This document shows positions 46,801 through 60,900 of a stretch of 64,000 nt of DNA, one piece after another. The notes under the pieces were generated by a model, which ran no database searches, was not told the DNA's origin, and saw nothing but the letters and a program-made list of their open reading frames with translations. Numbering within the stretch: the stretch's first letter is position 1; each line of letters begins with the position of its first letter. The stretch comes from Blasia pusilla. Its lineage: Eukaryota > Marchantiophyta > Marchantiopsida > Blasiales. Location of the stretch: NCBI GenBank assembly GCA_050084515.1, contig CM114271.1, positions 22,010,001-22,074,000 of the forward strand, written 5' to 3'. The translations under genes and the position numbers were made by a program.

Positions 46801-47736
46801 TATTCCAGTTCCAGGGCTCTGGTGCGTTAGACTTGAAGCATCTGGTAAATGAGTCCTGTCACCAAGAAACTTACTTGTCATTGCATTGCCGTCATGGATT
46901 TTTTACTGGACAAACCATCCAACCCGTCGTTGGAATACTAATGAGAGGAGCTTTTGATATATCCTAGCAGTTGCTTAGTTTGAAGGCAGCTAAAAGGTTC
47001 TTTCTGTCTTGTGTTCCCACATGTCCGAAGAAAAGAACGTCTAATGTCCTGGGTTTCTTACATCGACGCGGCATTGAGGGACGGATCTGGACTAGCATGT
47101 AGAGCCGAAGAGAAACAAAAATTTGGAGGAGTTTAGAAACTTACATCTATAATCGCACTTGCTGCCTCGTTCAGTACGGGAGATATGTCTAAGAGATCAC
47201 GACTGAATCTTGTCAAGGATAAAACTTCTTGAAACTAGGTAGTTATATGTAAAATCAACCGGATTGAGTAAGATAAAATCTACTGAATAAGCGGTAGGCT
47301 AAAAGGAATCATCGAACAGACTGTTAGAAAAATACTATAAAGGATTTTGGATTCGAGTGATGAATTAAGAGCAGAAGGCAACAGTCTTCTCATATAGCAG
47401 TGTTCTCAGAGAAAATAAACTGAAGGACTCCATTCAATGCATTCTAAATTCTGTCTCCATTGTAGCGCTCAGTGTGATATTCTCACCGTTGTGACAGTCA
47501 CACAGATGAGTAAAGTATCCACATATTAGGTCTGACACAAATTCAGCAGAAGTTCAAATCCTCGAAGTTTAAAAAAAGGGGGAACGTCAGGGTGCAGCAC
47601 AAGATGGCGGATACAGCAACACCTTGTCCTTGTCCGCCTTGTACGCTGTATCAGACAGCAAATCTTCAACATGCCTCTGGTACAAATTGATTTCGGATTT
47701 GGAGGGTTTGAACAAGGAGGCGTCGCGTCCTTGCAT
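43820..47736 (-). CDS. GPAT9: GPAT9, ER glycerol-3-phosphate acyltransferase (12 exons)
   Basis: GPAT9 transfers an acyl group to sn-1 of glycerol-3-phosphate in the ER, the first step of membrane lipid and oil synthesis. In gene order the exons are 47736-47623, 47234-47145, 46855-46737, 46517-46418, 46072-45977, 45656-45560, 45433-45346, 45046-44950, 44799-44714, 44510-44391, 44095-43997 and 43862-43820. Phases agree and give 382 residues (Arabidopsis GPAT9 is about 376). Seen: hydrophobic segments near IYLFPLWVLGLIVRYGILF and LVLLTIGWIIFLGLFLPV; SWTGVVKYHGPRPS; the acyltransferase box NHTSMID (His179, Asp184); FDRTESKDR; FPEGTCVNN (about 251-259); WYLEPQTLRPGE. The last exon encodes only 13 residues (QQKFADSILSRLD). 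The exon 2 acceptor (47234) is the least certain. Confidence 0.95.
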
Positions 47737-48100
47737 CGTGCAAATGAGATCACGAACCACGGTCAAAGCCTAGCTGCACCTATTTTCTCAGGATCCGTAT
47801 TCGTCGCCAATTCCTTCTGCGCAATGCTCACGGGATTTCACTGACGGCTACCTTCTTTCCTCACTCCAACTTTCTAATCGCCTTTCTCTGACGATTGATT
47901 TGCATAGACCCGAACCCCTTCAGGGAAATCCCGCGCACTAATTCTTCGTCGGCTCCGCCACGGATGCATGGAGAGGCCTTGCACGGAGCTTTGCGCGTTG
48001 ATGAGGGAAGGCTCGGCTACTGACGGACGGACTCCACCTTATGTATGACTCCGGCACCCATGGTCCATCCATCTTCATATTGTGTGGAAGGCTCCTATGG
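47737..48100 (-). promoter_or_regulatory. GPAT9 promoter and leader region
   Basis: This GC-richer DNA directly upstream of the GPAT9 start probably contains its leader and core promoter. I cannot point to a specific TATA box or operator. Confidence 0.35.
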
Positions 48101-50759
48101 ACCTCCTGCTAAAAAACAAGACCACCTCCAATTTATGAGAAGGTGTTCATTTTTAGCACCTCTCTTTTTGATATAATAGTCTATGCCCTCGGAGATGCAC
48201 CGGTTAGAAATGGCTAGCCCATTATTCTAAAATGTGACTCCATAATAATTTGACATATCCCCAAAACCCCGCCTCATATGGTGGCAAATTTGCATTGGTC
48301 AAAGTTGTTCGACGTCCAATGGTTACGCAATAATAGTCTAGATGGGTAATTTAAATTACCCTTCATTACCCTAAAGCATTCCATTGATTTGACGGAGCCC
48401 AAATGACCATAAGAACTGCAAGTACAAGTATGTGGAGACAAGTGGTGAACTTCTATTGGTCAAGATTGTCAAGTGTCGATGTCTCAGGTAAGCATTGTGA
48501 GATGCATATCTCTGATAATAGTATAGATGGCAATCTGGTCTTACTCAACAAATTGTGAATGCCTGTCCATTGTAGATCTTGACTTCCTTGATTTCCTAAA
48601 CGATTAGACAAAAAATTTCCACTGGAACATGAGATCGATGGTATTTAGGGGCAATCCTTATTCAACGAGGATTAGGCTATTGACTTCATCACATATGATA
48701 CATAGCTAATATGCTCCCACCACTCAGAAGCTGATATTTTTATTTGATCACGCTTGGCCATATTTTTGAGGACTCTCAAATTATTCCTCTCCAAATCCAA
48801 TTAGATTGCCAACCAAATCCATATTTCCGGACCTTGCTTACATACTCTAACTTCCATTAGTTACCCCTATTTGGCAATGGTTGTAAGGTTTTATTGACTA
48901 CCAACATTAACTTACAAGTATAAGTTGCAAACTATAGCAGTTGTGGAAAGTGAAACATATAAAGATGATATAGTTTATGCAATTATCGTAAGAACCCTTT
49001 CCAGCCAGCAAGTTGTAAAGATTACAAGGAAAAACTACTCAAGCCTAAGATATGAAAAACACAGGAAATTCTAAACAAGGAGTTTTCCTTATTTGTGGGC
49101 TATGCTATGACTGGTCATAAGAATTAAGGGTTGACATTGTATGGAAAATACCTAGTAGTTGTTAAATATTCATCTCCCCCTAGACTTAAGTATCTTCTAC
49201 TTTTGAGAGTAAGGACCGTATCACGATTTTCACATTTTAGGAGATGTAAGTCATAATGATTTTCGGGGTTTTTTTTGCCAATAATAGCATATAATTTATG
49301 TATCATGGCCATGTTTTTCTAATATGGTGTGTAGTTTCCAAAATTGGCTTCCCATGGAAATACCTCCTATCCACGTGGCAGGAAGGCCAACAATATTGCA
49401 CATCCAATGATTCAATCTCCAGGTCAGTCGGCATTGAGCACGCGCGTAGCATGAGCAAACGTATGGCATGCATACCTCAATTACTACATGAGTGTTTTTC
49501 AGTGTATATGATTTACTTCAGGCATTTGTGTAGCCTTACTGGCTTGTTAAATGCTCAATATTTTTTTATGGTGAACACGTGCTTTCAAATTAGATATGTT
49601 AATATTGTTGTATGTAGTGGGTGGCCTTTGCAGACGATAAATCTACCAGAAGCTCAAGAGGAAGCTTCATGATTATTCTAAGTTCATGGAATTGTTCAAG
49701 CTTTATTCCACCTACAAGTTGAGCATAATGGGTTGCAACCTATTGGCACGTCAAGTTAGCTTCAATGAAGTCGATACCATTGAAGGCCATCACTTCCTTC
49801 TGAAACTTGATTACACATGGACAATGATTACTTGTTGGATATCATATAGAAAAATAGCATTGGATATAGTGGACACAAGTATATAAGAAAAAAATATGCA
49901 AGAAACACATAGGTCCCTATAACAGGGGGATGTTTCTTCAACTCCTAGAATGAGGAAGCCTAGGACTTGCATTGATCAATTAAGCGGCTCATCTTTCGAC
50001 TAGAGATTTTACCCCCAAGTAGGACTCGTCAAGGCCTAAGCTGTTGACATACCTAAGTTGGGCATCTTTTGGTGGAACAACCTGAGGCTGGTTGTCATGG
50101 GGGAGTGTAGGCTTATCATTCAGGATCATCTTGGCGAAATCAATATATGATATTGGTATCTAAATCATGTTTGTTAGTGAATGGCCACACGAATACATTG
50201 GTTACGGACAAAGGGATGTTATATACCAATTAGGTTAGTGTTTTGCATATACTGGTCGGGTTGGTGCAAGAAGGTAGCTAGTGTAGATACAGTAGCATGT
50301 TGATCGTCGGAGTTGTTGTCACTCAATATAATTGTCCCCGGACGCTAGGCAGCTAGTGGCAACGAAGATTACTCCACAATATGGAGCTGGGCAATAGCTG
50401 TAACGGACCTCTTGTCATGGCCTTTTGCTGGTTGCCATACTATTGAGATGCAATTGTTGTAAGCTAGACATGACGTAATTAGGCAGAATAAGTGGATTGA
50501 ATACCAAACTCAAGCAGATCTAAAGGTGAAATGGAACCAAGAATTTGAAAAATTGCCCTGGTTTTAACTCGGGTGAGCATCACTTATACAAGCCCAGGAG
50601 CAAAGGTTGCTTTTATAACTAGCAAGCATTCATTCTTAACAATCATGCCCTCACTCTTATGTCACATTATAGTATAACCTAAAATTAGGGGGAAGGTTTT
50701 TTTTAATATCCTTCTAGTTAGGCCCATAATGCAAAGTAGAGAAAGAAATTGGTTATAGT
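48101..50759. other. Intergenic, AT-rich, unassigned
   Basis: No gene is recognised. The frame at 49298-49672 (plus) and others are short and without family resemblance. The part above 49900 may be the decayed 3' portion of the adjacent Helitron, but I see no CTAG-plus-hairpin end that I would defend. Confidence 0.35.
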
Positions 50760-52480
50760 TACATGAATAATTCTGCCATTAGATTGTAGCTTCACAATAA
50801 TTGCTCTCATTTGATGGTCTTCATGGACACATTCTAGTATATTTGCAAATGCACCATTCACGGCTTGATTAGCGATATCAATATCAATATCAATAACTCT
50901 ACAACCAATTGCAAGAAACTGAATTTGATATAAAGTAGTATTGTGAATCCAATGATGAAACTGTGGCCCAATAGGGGCATTTGTTGTAATGGGGACATGG
51001 AATATGTCCTTGTAACCATAAAACCTCTAAAGAGCAACAACGTTAAAAAGTTAGACATTGCATGGATGTGAACATATGGATTACATGTGTGTCTCCATCG
51101 AGAAAGTCAATTGCGCTAGTCTCATCAATGAAAGAGGTGGAAAATTGACCGTCTATGTCATTTTGGGTTGGTTGAGTAAGCCTTATATGAGACAAAATGT
51201 CGAGGAATGGTAGATCAAGGCTATTCCTTATCCCCATAGATAGCTGGAATTTCGGCATGTCACCATAAAATGGGGAGGATGATATGTGGCAAAGCAAGCA
51301 TAGCATAGGCGACTTATTGCGGCATACATGTGGCACTTAGGATAGATCACCAACAAGTATGAGGAGCTTCTTTGAGAAAGGGTTTGGACCATAGGATATT
51401 GATACTAGTATAGTCTCATGGCGAAGATATGCAACAACCTAGGTGCTAACATTGAGCATTCGTCTATTACTACAACCCTAGCATTCCTTAGTCAGGTATA
51501 TTGATCAGACACATTGAGGGCAGATCATCTTTAATCGGTATACCGAAGGTGGAATATATAGTTGTGGCACTCTCGTGAAGACGAAGAGCAACAATACCAC
51601 TAGTTGTAGAAAGCAAGGATGTAGTAGAGACCGACTCCTAGTACTTCCGCATGAAATGAATGAAAAATGTTTTCTCGCAACTTGGTGGAGCATTGAGCAG
51701 TATTCAACCAGACGCCATAGACTTTAGCTGTCCAAACAAGTCTAGTTGCTCTACATTGAGCATGTGGGTAGGGAGGGTATCAAAATTCAAATACCCCTAT
51801 ATGGTCAGGAACAAGGAATTAAATGTTGTTTTCTGTAATTTCAATATACATGGAAGGGCACACATCAAACTAAAGGTGTGGACGAACAATATCTAATACT
51901 TTTGATATAATTTGTCCACTATGTAGGTTGCTCCAAAGATAAGCTACGGCGCGCTTCCTAACTTCCTCTACAATACACTACAAGTCCTTGAATATTTTTC
52001 TATATATGTACTCATGTAGGTAAGACCAATCAAGGGAAGAAGCAATCAACAGCTCAGTTTTAGATGTGAAACTGATATTCCTTGACTTGCATACAAAAAT
52101 TTGTTCCACTGGTGTAAGGGATGATGCTTAGTGAACCCGACTATGCGGTTTCTTTTGCATACTAGATTTCCAACGTAGTCAGAATTGACAAGATCCTTGT
52201 CAAGTCTTGACTTAGTCCTCAATAGTTCATAGCTCTCCTAGAATCACATAAAGGTCAGGTTAGAAAGGGAGTGCGGACGATGACAATGGAGAATCATGGG
52301 ATGGATACAAAGAGTTGTCGAGTTCTTGTATAACGCAGTGTGTCGGCATGGTGGGTTGGAGTCAATATACATAACGCCCTCGGATCTTTGAATCATTGGT
52401 ATCTTGAGGGTTGTCAAGGTTGCCTCAGTGGATGAAACAGATCTGTTCAAAACCAAGCCAGATATCAATCTCAACCTAAC
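50760..52480 (-). pseudogene. Helitron PIF1-like helicase, decayed
   Basis: This is the helicase half of a Helitron replicase, minus strand. In order it shows VMYIDSNPPCRHTALYKNS (pre-helicase segment, about 52390-52300), TSGIVALRLHESATTIYSTF (motif Ia region, 51540-51604), LPFLDILSHIRLTQPTQNDI (about 51155-51220), then FLAIGCRVI and VNGAFANILE (the C-terminal motif normally NGxxG, about 50800-50940). Multiple stops and frameshifts show it is long dead. The Walker A region is not recognisable. Confidence 0.75.
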
Positions 52481-52611
52481 TTCATCAAGGCCATCAAGGC
52501 TAAGGTACTTAGTGCACTTAGAAGTGATGTTGAGAGAACCTTAGGGTTCATATTTGAGGGCACTTAAGGAGGTAGAACAATCACTGCACGTTTGTAACAC
52601 GTTGAAGGTTC

Positions 52612-53084
52612 ATGAGTGCCCCCCATTATAACAAAAAGAAGAAAGTGACGAACCTCAATAAATATGCACGATGGAAAACCCATCAAAAAAGAAGAAGAAG
52701 GGGACTCAAAGAGTCAAGTATGCAAAGGCTACATGCAGCCTTGAAAAAGAAGAAGGGGGCATTCCCCCTATTGATTAAACTCACCAATAGCATAAACAAT
52801 ATTAGCAACTCCTAGTGAACTATGAGTACTACTAAGTGGGCCTCTAGCGCCGCCATCTCCCATAGCTTGAGCCCACCGCAAAAGCCCATTGGCCTAGCGA
52901 CACTGCAAAGCTATGGAGATCCGTAGCAAAAAAGTAGGATGATATGGTATGATGTTGCGGTGTTGGCTGCCACGTATGTAGTATACTCACTTCAGGGTGG
53001 CTAGGTCTGTCGATGATCTTTCTTGATAAGTAGGTGGAGCGGGGAAGCCCATCCTCCATTAGGGTGGATGGTGTGCTATCCTAT
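52612..53084. other. Decayed internal part of the Helitron
   Basis: This lies between the Rep-like and helicase-like parts. No motif is recognised. The plus-strand frame 52612-52815 is lysine-rich and looks accidental. Confidence 0.35.
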
Positions 53085-54066
53085 TTATAGTGCACACACT
53101 CCATTTGCAAGTACGGATCTATTTGGTTTGACGTAATGATGCAACTTAACTATTGTGTCGAGACAATTTTGCGGTATAGGAGCCATATCACGTGCATAAT
53201 GAATGTAGCAAAAAATCTCGCTGGTGACGTAATTAACATCATTGGCATCTTCCATCAAAAAAATGTGAGAGTGCACATTGCCCCTATTATGCAACTCAAA
53301 CTTGACAAGATAGTTAGTTACACGAGCAAGGATTTGGGGGCCATTGAGTACATTATTAGGAAAAAACAATTCACCGCGTGTATAGAACAATATTGCGCAT
53401 TCGACTTGGACATCCCTCCACGAGAACTTATGATTAAATCTCTCTAGAAGCTACTCAATATCGTGGACTTCTAGCTACTTGTTGTTAGAAACTTCATTTG
53501 AGGTAAGGGTTAAGAAAAGGTCGGGCATGCCGCACTTGTTCACCATTGCTTTAAGGTCGCACATGTGATATCGGTGGTATCAGTGCCACGATGGATTGCT
53601 AGGGAGTTGGGCATTGAAACCATACCTAGATAGTTGAGAATACTGGTCTTCATGAGGGATCTCTAGTTGCCTCCTTTATAATTGCTCAAGCTCGGGGTTG
53701 AGTACACATGTGTAGGTGGAGGACACAATAGCAAGAGATTGCCTTAGGTGGTGCATAACAAGTAGGTATGGTTTATAGAGTAAACACACTAAATAATTGC
53801 TTGATGCAACACCGAATGTAGTCAACAAATGTTGTAGTACCACATAAATATCCCCTTACGTGTGGGAACAACAATGGAAATATACTCGTTTCAATAGTTA
53901 GTCTAGCATCAGGAGACACACCATTGCTATCACTAAGAAATTGATCTCTACAATGTGCACTCTCTCTAAGAAAAACACGTCCACTATGAAAGATATCATA
54001 GGATAGTGTCGTGCGCATACACACCGCTACAAAATCCACATTGCTGGTCACATCTAAACACCACAC
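53085..54066 (-). pseudogene. Helitron N-terminal replication initiator domain, decayed
   Basis: Minus strand, upstream of the helicase part. It shows DARLTIETSIFPLLFPHVRG (the Helitron PLLFP-type start), YIRCCIKQLFSVFTL, DLFLTLTSNEV, then VKFELHNRGNVHSHIFLM, which carries the HxH of the HUH rolling-circle nuclease. The catalytic Tyr region is not identifiable. Stop codons fall between the two conserved blocks (about 53440-53760). Confidence 0.75.
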
Positions 54067-54235
54067 AACACTGATCTTCCCTACACACGGGTCGATCCAC
54101 CCATAAACGAAATACGCTCACCCATATACATCGAGACTAAACAACCAAATCAAAATAAAATCGGTTGACCTGACCTTCAAACTCCACTCATGAATCTACA
54201 TCGGCATATCTAGTCATATCCACGCTCTAACCTCC
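54003..54235 (-). repeat. Fragment of element B family LTR
   Basis: Read on the minus strand, it gives GCCGATGTAGATT, GAGTGGAGTTT, a ~60-bp unrelated stretch, then segment X (GGATCGACCCGTGTGT to GCGCACGACA). This is the same order as in the 3' LTR of element B at 29640-29813. Segment X overlaps the first bases of the Helitron-like frame. Confidence 0.75.
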
Positions 54236-54951
54236 TCATTCACGCACACCAAAAGTACTCCAAAGACTCCCTTTTTTTTTAATAGCCATAGGCTAACCTT
54301 ATGCTAGCAAGTTGTTGCACTTCCTTGAGGCTTAATGCCAACCCAAGCTGCCCTCGCCGAAGTCTCGCAACCCTGAGAGTTGCCGCACTTCTTGAATACT
54401 CAGACCTGGCTTGGTCTGCCGACTTTTGAGTTGAGCGCATCTCGACGACGGCCCTACCTCGATCCAACGATGAAGAACGTCACACATGTGCTTACTGCCA
54501 CGTGGATGCCTTCACCTGTCTCTTGAGGCACTCATATGAGCAGTCGTTTCGTCAAGTGCGGCCTACGCTGCACAGAGCTCTAGTGGTCTCCGTGAGCGTA
54601 GACGCATTTCTACCGTTGAAGCTGGTTCTTTATCATTTGTAACACCCACATCAGTAGAGGAAGGCCCAAACGTTAGAGAAACCCTAACTCGGGAATTGTG
54701 AGGTGTGAAACGAGAGGGAGATATTTCCCGTCGTCCTCTGTCGTGGGGTTATGGGGGTTTTGCAACTCCGCTGTCCCCCGACCGAGATTCAGTAAATTGA
54801 GGGAGGCGCCGATCGATAAAACTCGACGCAAGTGTGGGATCGGCAAGTCGGGATCGCTGGACATGTTGAGCTTTTTGTCAGGAGCTCAGTAAGGAGCGGA
54901 ATGATGAAAATTTGAGGTCGGTACAGAGGAATTCGAGGCACGCGAGACGTA
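54236..54951. other. Upstream region of the RpoT gene
   Basis: This probably contains the RpoT promoter and leader. A frame on the minus strand (54279-54467) has no recognisable family. No TATA box is evident. Confidence 0.4.
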
Positions 54952-57900
54952 ATGTGGAGGGTAGCGCTGCGCCAGCTGACGCGGAATCAGCAAGCGGGCG
55001 CAGGGGAGAGGATTGGAGTGGGATTGCAGGACACTTGTGGAGGGTGGAAATATCGGTGTGTGAGGCAAACGAGCAGTTCCGGTGCTGCTGCAGAGCCAGC
55101 AGCGGACGTCTGTAAGGCGGATTTAGCGGAAGTTCGATGGGAGTTTCAAAGTATTGGATTTTCTTCTTCAGCTACATCATTCAGTACACCAGCATTATAT
55201 TGCGACAAGTTGAACCCCTTAGAAGCGAGTGTGACAGCATTGGATACAGCTCTGCACAGCGTCGTGCACCTGCCATTACTTGCCAACCAGATATGGTGGA
55301 TGCAATGGTTGTCGGATTCTAAATCAGATGGATCTGATTACGGGCAGGGGCTCAGATCTGGTATCTCATCGGTGTCTCGTCACCGTCCTGGTGCCAAAAA
55401 CTTCGCTAGTGCGGCCGCATTGGAGCAGGAAGACGAGGACGAGGAAGAGCAGGCAAGTAGAGAGAACAGAATTGTAGAAAACGTTGCCTCAAAAATTGGC
55501 CGACATAAGCGTAAAGGACAGTACTCGAAGTTGTACGATCGTCAGATGAAAATAGAGTCGCTGGCATGGGAAAGCGCAGCTGCAGAGTACCGGGAACTTA
55601 TGTTGGAAATGTGCAAGAAGAATTTGGCACCCAATCTTCCTTTCGTCCAGTCCTTAGTACTAGGGTGGTTCGAGCCACTGAAGAATGCAATAAAATTTGA
55701 GCAGGAGGCCATAGAAAACTTAGAATTTAGGGAGCACAGGGCTGGTTATGGTCCTTTTCTATGTCAGCTTCCTGCGGACATGCTTGCGGTCATCACTATG
55801 CATAAGATCATGGGAATGTTGATGAGCGACTTGTCCGCTGGTGGTTGTGTGAAAGTTGTGTCGGCTGCCATAGCCATCGGTGAAGCTGTGGAACAGGAGG
55901 TGAGTTCTTAATTCATAACTCAATGTTCTGCTAGCTCCCTTGTACTTTCGTGAGCTCTAGCTGGCCTGGAATTTTTTCGGAGGAGGAAGATTTTGTGCTC
56001 TGCGTTTCTGTTCGATTATATGCGTCAAAAGTTTAAACTTCAAGGGCTTGGCAAGCTCTTGACAAGGCACGGCACAGACTAATAGTGCATATGGAGTTAG
56101 CGACACGTTTAACATCACAAGTGGCTGTACTTATGGGTGGGCGGGTGGGATTCTTGTATTTCTGGCCTAAATTCTAAGGCTGGTGTGATCACAGGTTGGA
56201 ATATACAAGCTTCTCCGAAAAGCTACCAAAAAGAAGAAAGGGAAGAGTGATCCGAAGGACTTGGATGTGGCAAATCAAGCTGCTGCCAGCCCTGCCAAGC
56301 CAAATGTGCAGCTGAAGGAGAAAGTGAAGAAGCTACTGAAGCAACAGAAACTCCGGATTGCTGGCAGTCTTGTTAGACTTGCCAATGGCGATGAACCATG
56401 GGGAGGCGAAATTAGATTAAAGGTGTGATACGTGATTGGTGATCAGGAAATACTTAAGTCTTTTCGACTTGACCTGAGTTGCAAAGTTTTTGGCATATTA
56501 ATGCTACGAGCTTGAATGCATGCAAGTCTGGTACAATGCCTGGCAATTACGTGGCCTATGACCCACTAAATTCTAATACTTTTTTTGCTTACTGTCCAGC
56601 TTGGGTGTCGCCTGATTGAAATCATGATTGAAGTGGCTTTGCTACAAACCCCAGCCAGTCAGACTGGAGAAGATATGGGAGAACTCCGGCCAGCATTCAA
56701 GCACACTATGAGAGTCTTCCCAGGCCAGAAGTAGGTAGATTCTGCATAGCTGTCTGTCAGGCAATGTTGAACAAGTAACAGGGATATTTATTGCCGTGAG
56801 GCCTTGATTCGGTTGTGTTCCTTCGTATTAGCAGCATTTCCATCAGATCATAAATACTTGGAGTTCTCTTGCAATGCAGTGCGGCCCATATGTTTGGAGT
56901 TGTTGAATGCGATCCTCTAGTGATGCAAGAACTTGACAAGTCGGTAAGTACCTCCTTTATTTTGATCCCAGCATGATCGAATGGTCAAAATCAAGAAGAT
57001 CTGGAAGCTAAGAGCGCAAATGAAAGTAGTAGAATTCATGCAATGAAGTGAGGCCGCAAAATTCATCTTGAAGGTTTATTTCTTAACTATCACACTGCCG
57101 CCTTCAATTAGACAGTGCCGCAGGAATGAAGTCACCTGCTTTATTATCCAAGAAAGATCAATCTTGTTTCCAAGGATGCCCTAATTCCGTTTCCATATCA
57201 ATTGGATCAGTCGAAAGGAAGTCTAAATGTTAAGAAAATGTCTCGTAGAGATTCAATGTGCCACATGAAGGTCATCTTTTGTGGGTGGGAATTGGTCTGC
57301 TTCTACCTCTTGAACCTGTCACCGACTTGACAATCTGCCATTTTGACGATTGCAGGTGAGGCATATGGTCATGCCCTACATGCCGATGTTGGTTAGACCG
57401 CGCAAATGGACAGGGTAATAATCAAAAGCATTCATGGATTGTTAGGGATTGTGAGATTGCAGTGATGCATTCTGGGCCTCAACTATCTTGTTGAAAGTGA
57501 ATACATGTCAAGTACTCTCTGTCAGCCAACAACCTAGCCTAAACCGTGAGATCCAATGTCTAGAGAAGGCTGTTGCTCATTTCAGAAATGTTGCGGACCT
57601 TTTCTAGATTTGCGACTGGTGGTTACTTGATTCTGCCGGCAACTGTGATGCGGATACATGGAGATAAGCAACAACGGGATGCTATACAGAAGTCCTCTCG
57701 GATGAGCACTCAAAATGTGTTTCATGTAAGTAGTGCTACTGTGAGGAAACCGCATCAACTACAAGATTTCAGTTTACTAAAGGTCCTCTGGACTGGAATT
57801 CATAGAGTTTTTTGACATGGTGCTGCCCTTACTGTGATTTGCAGAGTCGTTAGGATGTAGTTAAAGACCTGCTGGAGTGTTGAAATTTGTTAATATCTAG

Positions 57901-60900
57901 TTTAGTCATGCTCTAAAAATAGTTAGTCAGATACTAACTTAGTTGGATACTAATTTAGTTAGCTAGAGATAACTTAGTGTTCCTCTATCTTTTAGGGTAA
58001 CCTTGAATTAGGGCAATTCTCGAGTTAGGGTTAGCCACCATCTGTTATTTAGGGTATGGATCTGTTCAAGAAGATTTAAGGGCCAGAAGTGCTCACCCTG
58101 ATGTATATAATGTCTCTGTTTAGAGAGCAGAAGCCAATTCTACAGCATGCACAGTTTTGGTGAGGACTCCTGAGGCTCTTGGTCCTGCTGCAGAGTGATC
58201 AGAGAGTAGGAAGAGGAGATTGAGACTAATTGCTGTGCTTGCTAGAGCCTCACTGGAAGGCAGGTTGTTTTGTCTAGTATGCTGATGGAGATTGTTTGTG
58301 CTCAATGGTGAGCCATGTCTGATCTCTGAGCTGGTGACATGTGAGGACCTGTAGTGTGAGTGCAAGGTGTGGCTGAGTAGAATCCTTCTTAGTATCTCTT
58401 AGATAGTAAGAAGAGTCACATCATGGTAGGGCTCTGATTTGGCAATAGAGATAGGAACTGATTTGCTGATTGTGTACAAGCTGAAATCATGGATGGTCTA
58501 GCTGATGCTAGCTCTGACTTTGTACAAGGAGATACTTCTGCTGGTCAATCATATTCTCAGGTTATGGGCCCACCCCAAACCTTTTCCTTAGTGATTTCAG
58601 CAGTGTAGAGAAGTTAGATGGTGGGAACTATAGAGAATGGTCCAGAACCATGATGGACATTCTAATGCTGAAAGGGTTGTGGGTGTATGTTGAGATGAAA
58701 CCTCACAATCTAGAAGAGCTTGTGGTAAACTTCGCTTGGAGACAGCAAAATCAGTTGGCAGCTATCTTACTCAAACAGACCCTGAACTCCTCTATGAGGG
58801 AGTTGGTGGATGGTATAAGCAATGCTTGGGAGATCTGGTCCAAGCTGAAGAGTTTGAACAAGGAGTCAGCTTTGACTCTAGCTATGCCAAGATGGAAGAC
58901 ATTGAGCTCGACAAGGATGGCTGACACAGATAGAGTTGCAGCTCACATTGCCAAAATGGAGTCAACTTTTGCACAAGTGAAAGCAGATGGACAGGAACTG
59001 ATTCCTATATGGAAGGTAACCCTGTTGCTATCCTCCTTACCTCCTCGATTTGATACAATGGTTACAATCTTTGAAACCTGGGAGGCAGATTTGCTTACAT
59101 GGGAATCTGTGACCAACAAGCTCCTGAGATATGATCAGAAGGAGAGGTGATTGTGGAAGAAACAGTCATGCTCAACAGGGATAGGAAGTGGAAAGAGACC
59201 AGAACTTGTTACATTTTGTGCAGAGAAGGGACATCTTGCTCGCAATTGTCCAAAGAAGTTGAAAAGGGGAGAGAAAGTTAAAAGGAGTGGATCTGCAGTC
59301 AAGAATCAAGAGAAGTTGATGGAGAAGCAAAGTACCTCCTACAGGGAGAAGGATAAGGCAAAGGTTGCTGGAGTGATGACTACTGAATACACATCTGATG
59401 AAAGTTACTGTTCTTTCATGATGGCCTCGTGTGAGAAAGATCTCAAGAGGAGCAGTGGATGGTGGGTGGACTCCGGTGCAACATCACATGTCTGTTATCA
59501 AGAGGAGTTGTTCTCAGACCTAAAACCAGCAAGTAATCATCACGTGAGAAGTGCTTCTGGATTGTTAAGTCCTGTGGGAGGGGTTGGCTCAGTTTCTATT
59601 TTCTTCAGTGCTGATGAAAGCAAATTGATGAAATGGCAGCTATGGAGTGTTATATGTTGCAGATTACATAAAAATCTGTTGTCAGTTAAGAAATTATTGA
59701 GGCAGGAATTGATGTGCACTTCTGGAACTCAAACCAGACTTGCACACTTGAAAGAAATGGGAAAGTCTTGTGCCGAGGAGTGGTACAAGGAAATTTGTTC
59801 AAACTGCTGGAATGTGATCCAGAGGAGCAGGTAAATCTCACTGAGAATAGGAGCTTGCTGAATCTGTGGCATTGCAGATTGGGGCACCTATCGAAACACA
59901 GCATTCGAGCTCTGCAAGGAATGTCATGTGGTGTGGAGATTGAGAAGTCACAGAAGCTTGAGTTCTGTGAGGCTTGTGTGCAAGGGAAAGCTCACAAGTC
60001 ACCCGCTCCCAGAAGGTCACTTAACAGGTCTGAAAGATTATTGGACCTGATTCACTCTGATGTGTGTGGACCAATGCCTGTAAAGTCACTAGGAGGAGCA
60101 CGCTATTTTGTGTCATTTGTGGACGACAAGAGTAGAAAGAGCTTTGTGTACCTGATAAGCAGCAAGGCTCAAGTTCTAGAGAAATTTGTTATCTTTGTCA
60201 ACATGACAGAGAGGCAAGTTGAACGAAGAGTGAAGAGACTTAGGTCTGATGGAGGAGGAGAATATGCAAGTAAAGACTTTCAAGCATATCTCTCAGCCAA
60301 GGGGATATTAAAAGATGTTACGGCACGTGACAGCCCCCACCAAAATGGAGTAGCTGAAAGGCTGAATAGAACCTTGCAAGAGAAAGCCTTGAGCATGTTG
60401 CAACATGCCAAGCTTGGTCAAGAATTCTGGGAGCAGCTACCATGACAGCGAATTATCTGAGGAACATCAGTCCCACAGCGGCCTTGAAGAATGTAACTCC
60501 AGAAGAGTGCTGGTCTGGTAAGAAACCTGACATTTCTAGATTGAAAGTGTTTGGTTGTGTTGGCTATGCCCTCACCCCTGATACACAAAGGAGGAAACTA
60601 GATGCAAAGGCTGACAAGTACATATTTGTTCCTTGAAGGGCTGAAAGGATACATGTTGTATAATCCTAGAACCTGCAAGGCAATTGAAGCAATGATGTGA
60701 CTTTTGATGAGAAGAGTTTTTGGAAAGACTCTGAGCACAAAGAGTCAATGGTCACCAGAGTGATGCCAGTAATCACTTCTGTTGTCACTCCTGTAAACAT
60801 CCCTGTAGTGTCGAACTCACATCAAGATGCTGATAAGGAGGAAGTATCAAAGGATACACTTGCAGAATGTAGTGGAGGATTAGATACTTGCACCCAAGGT

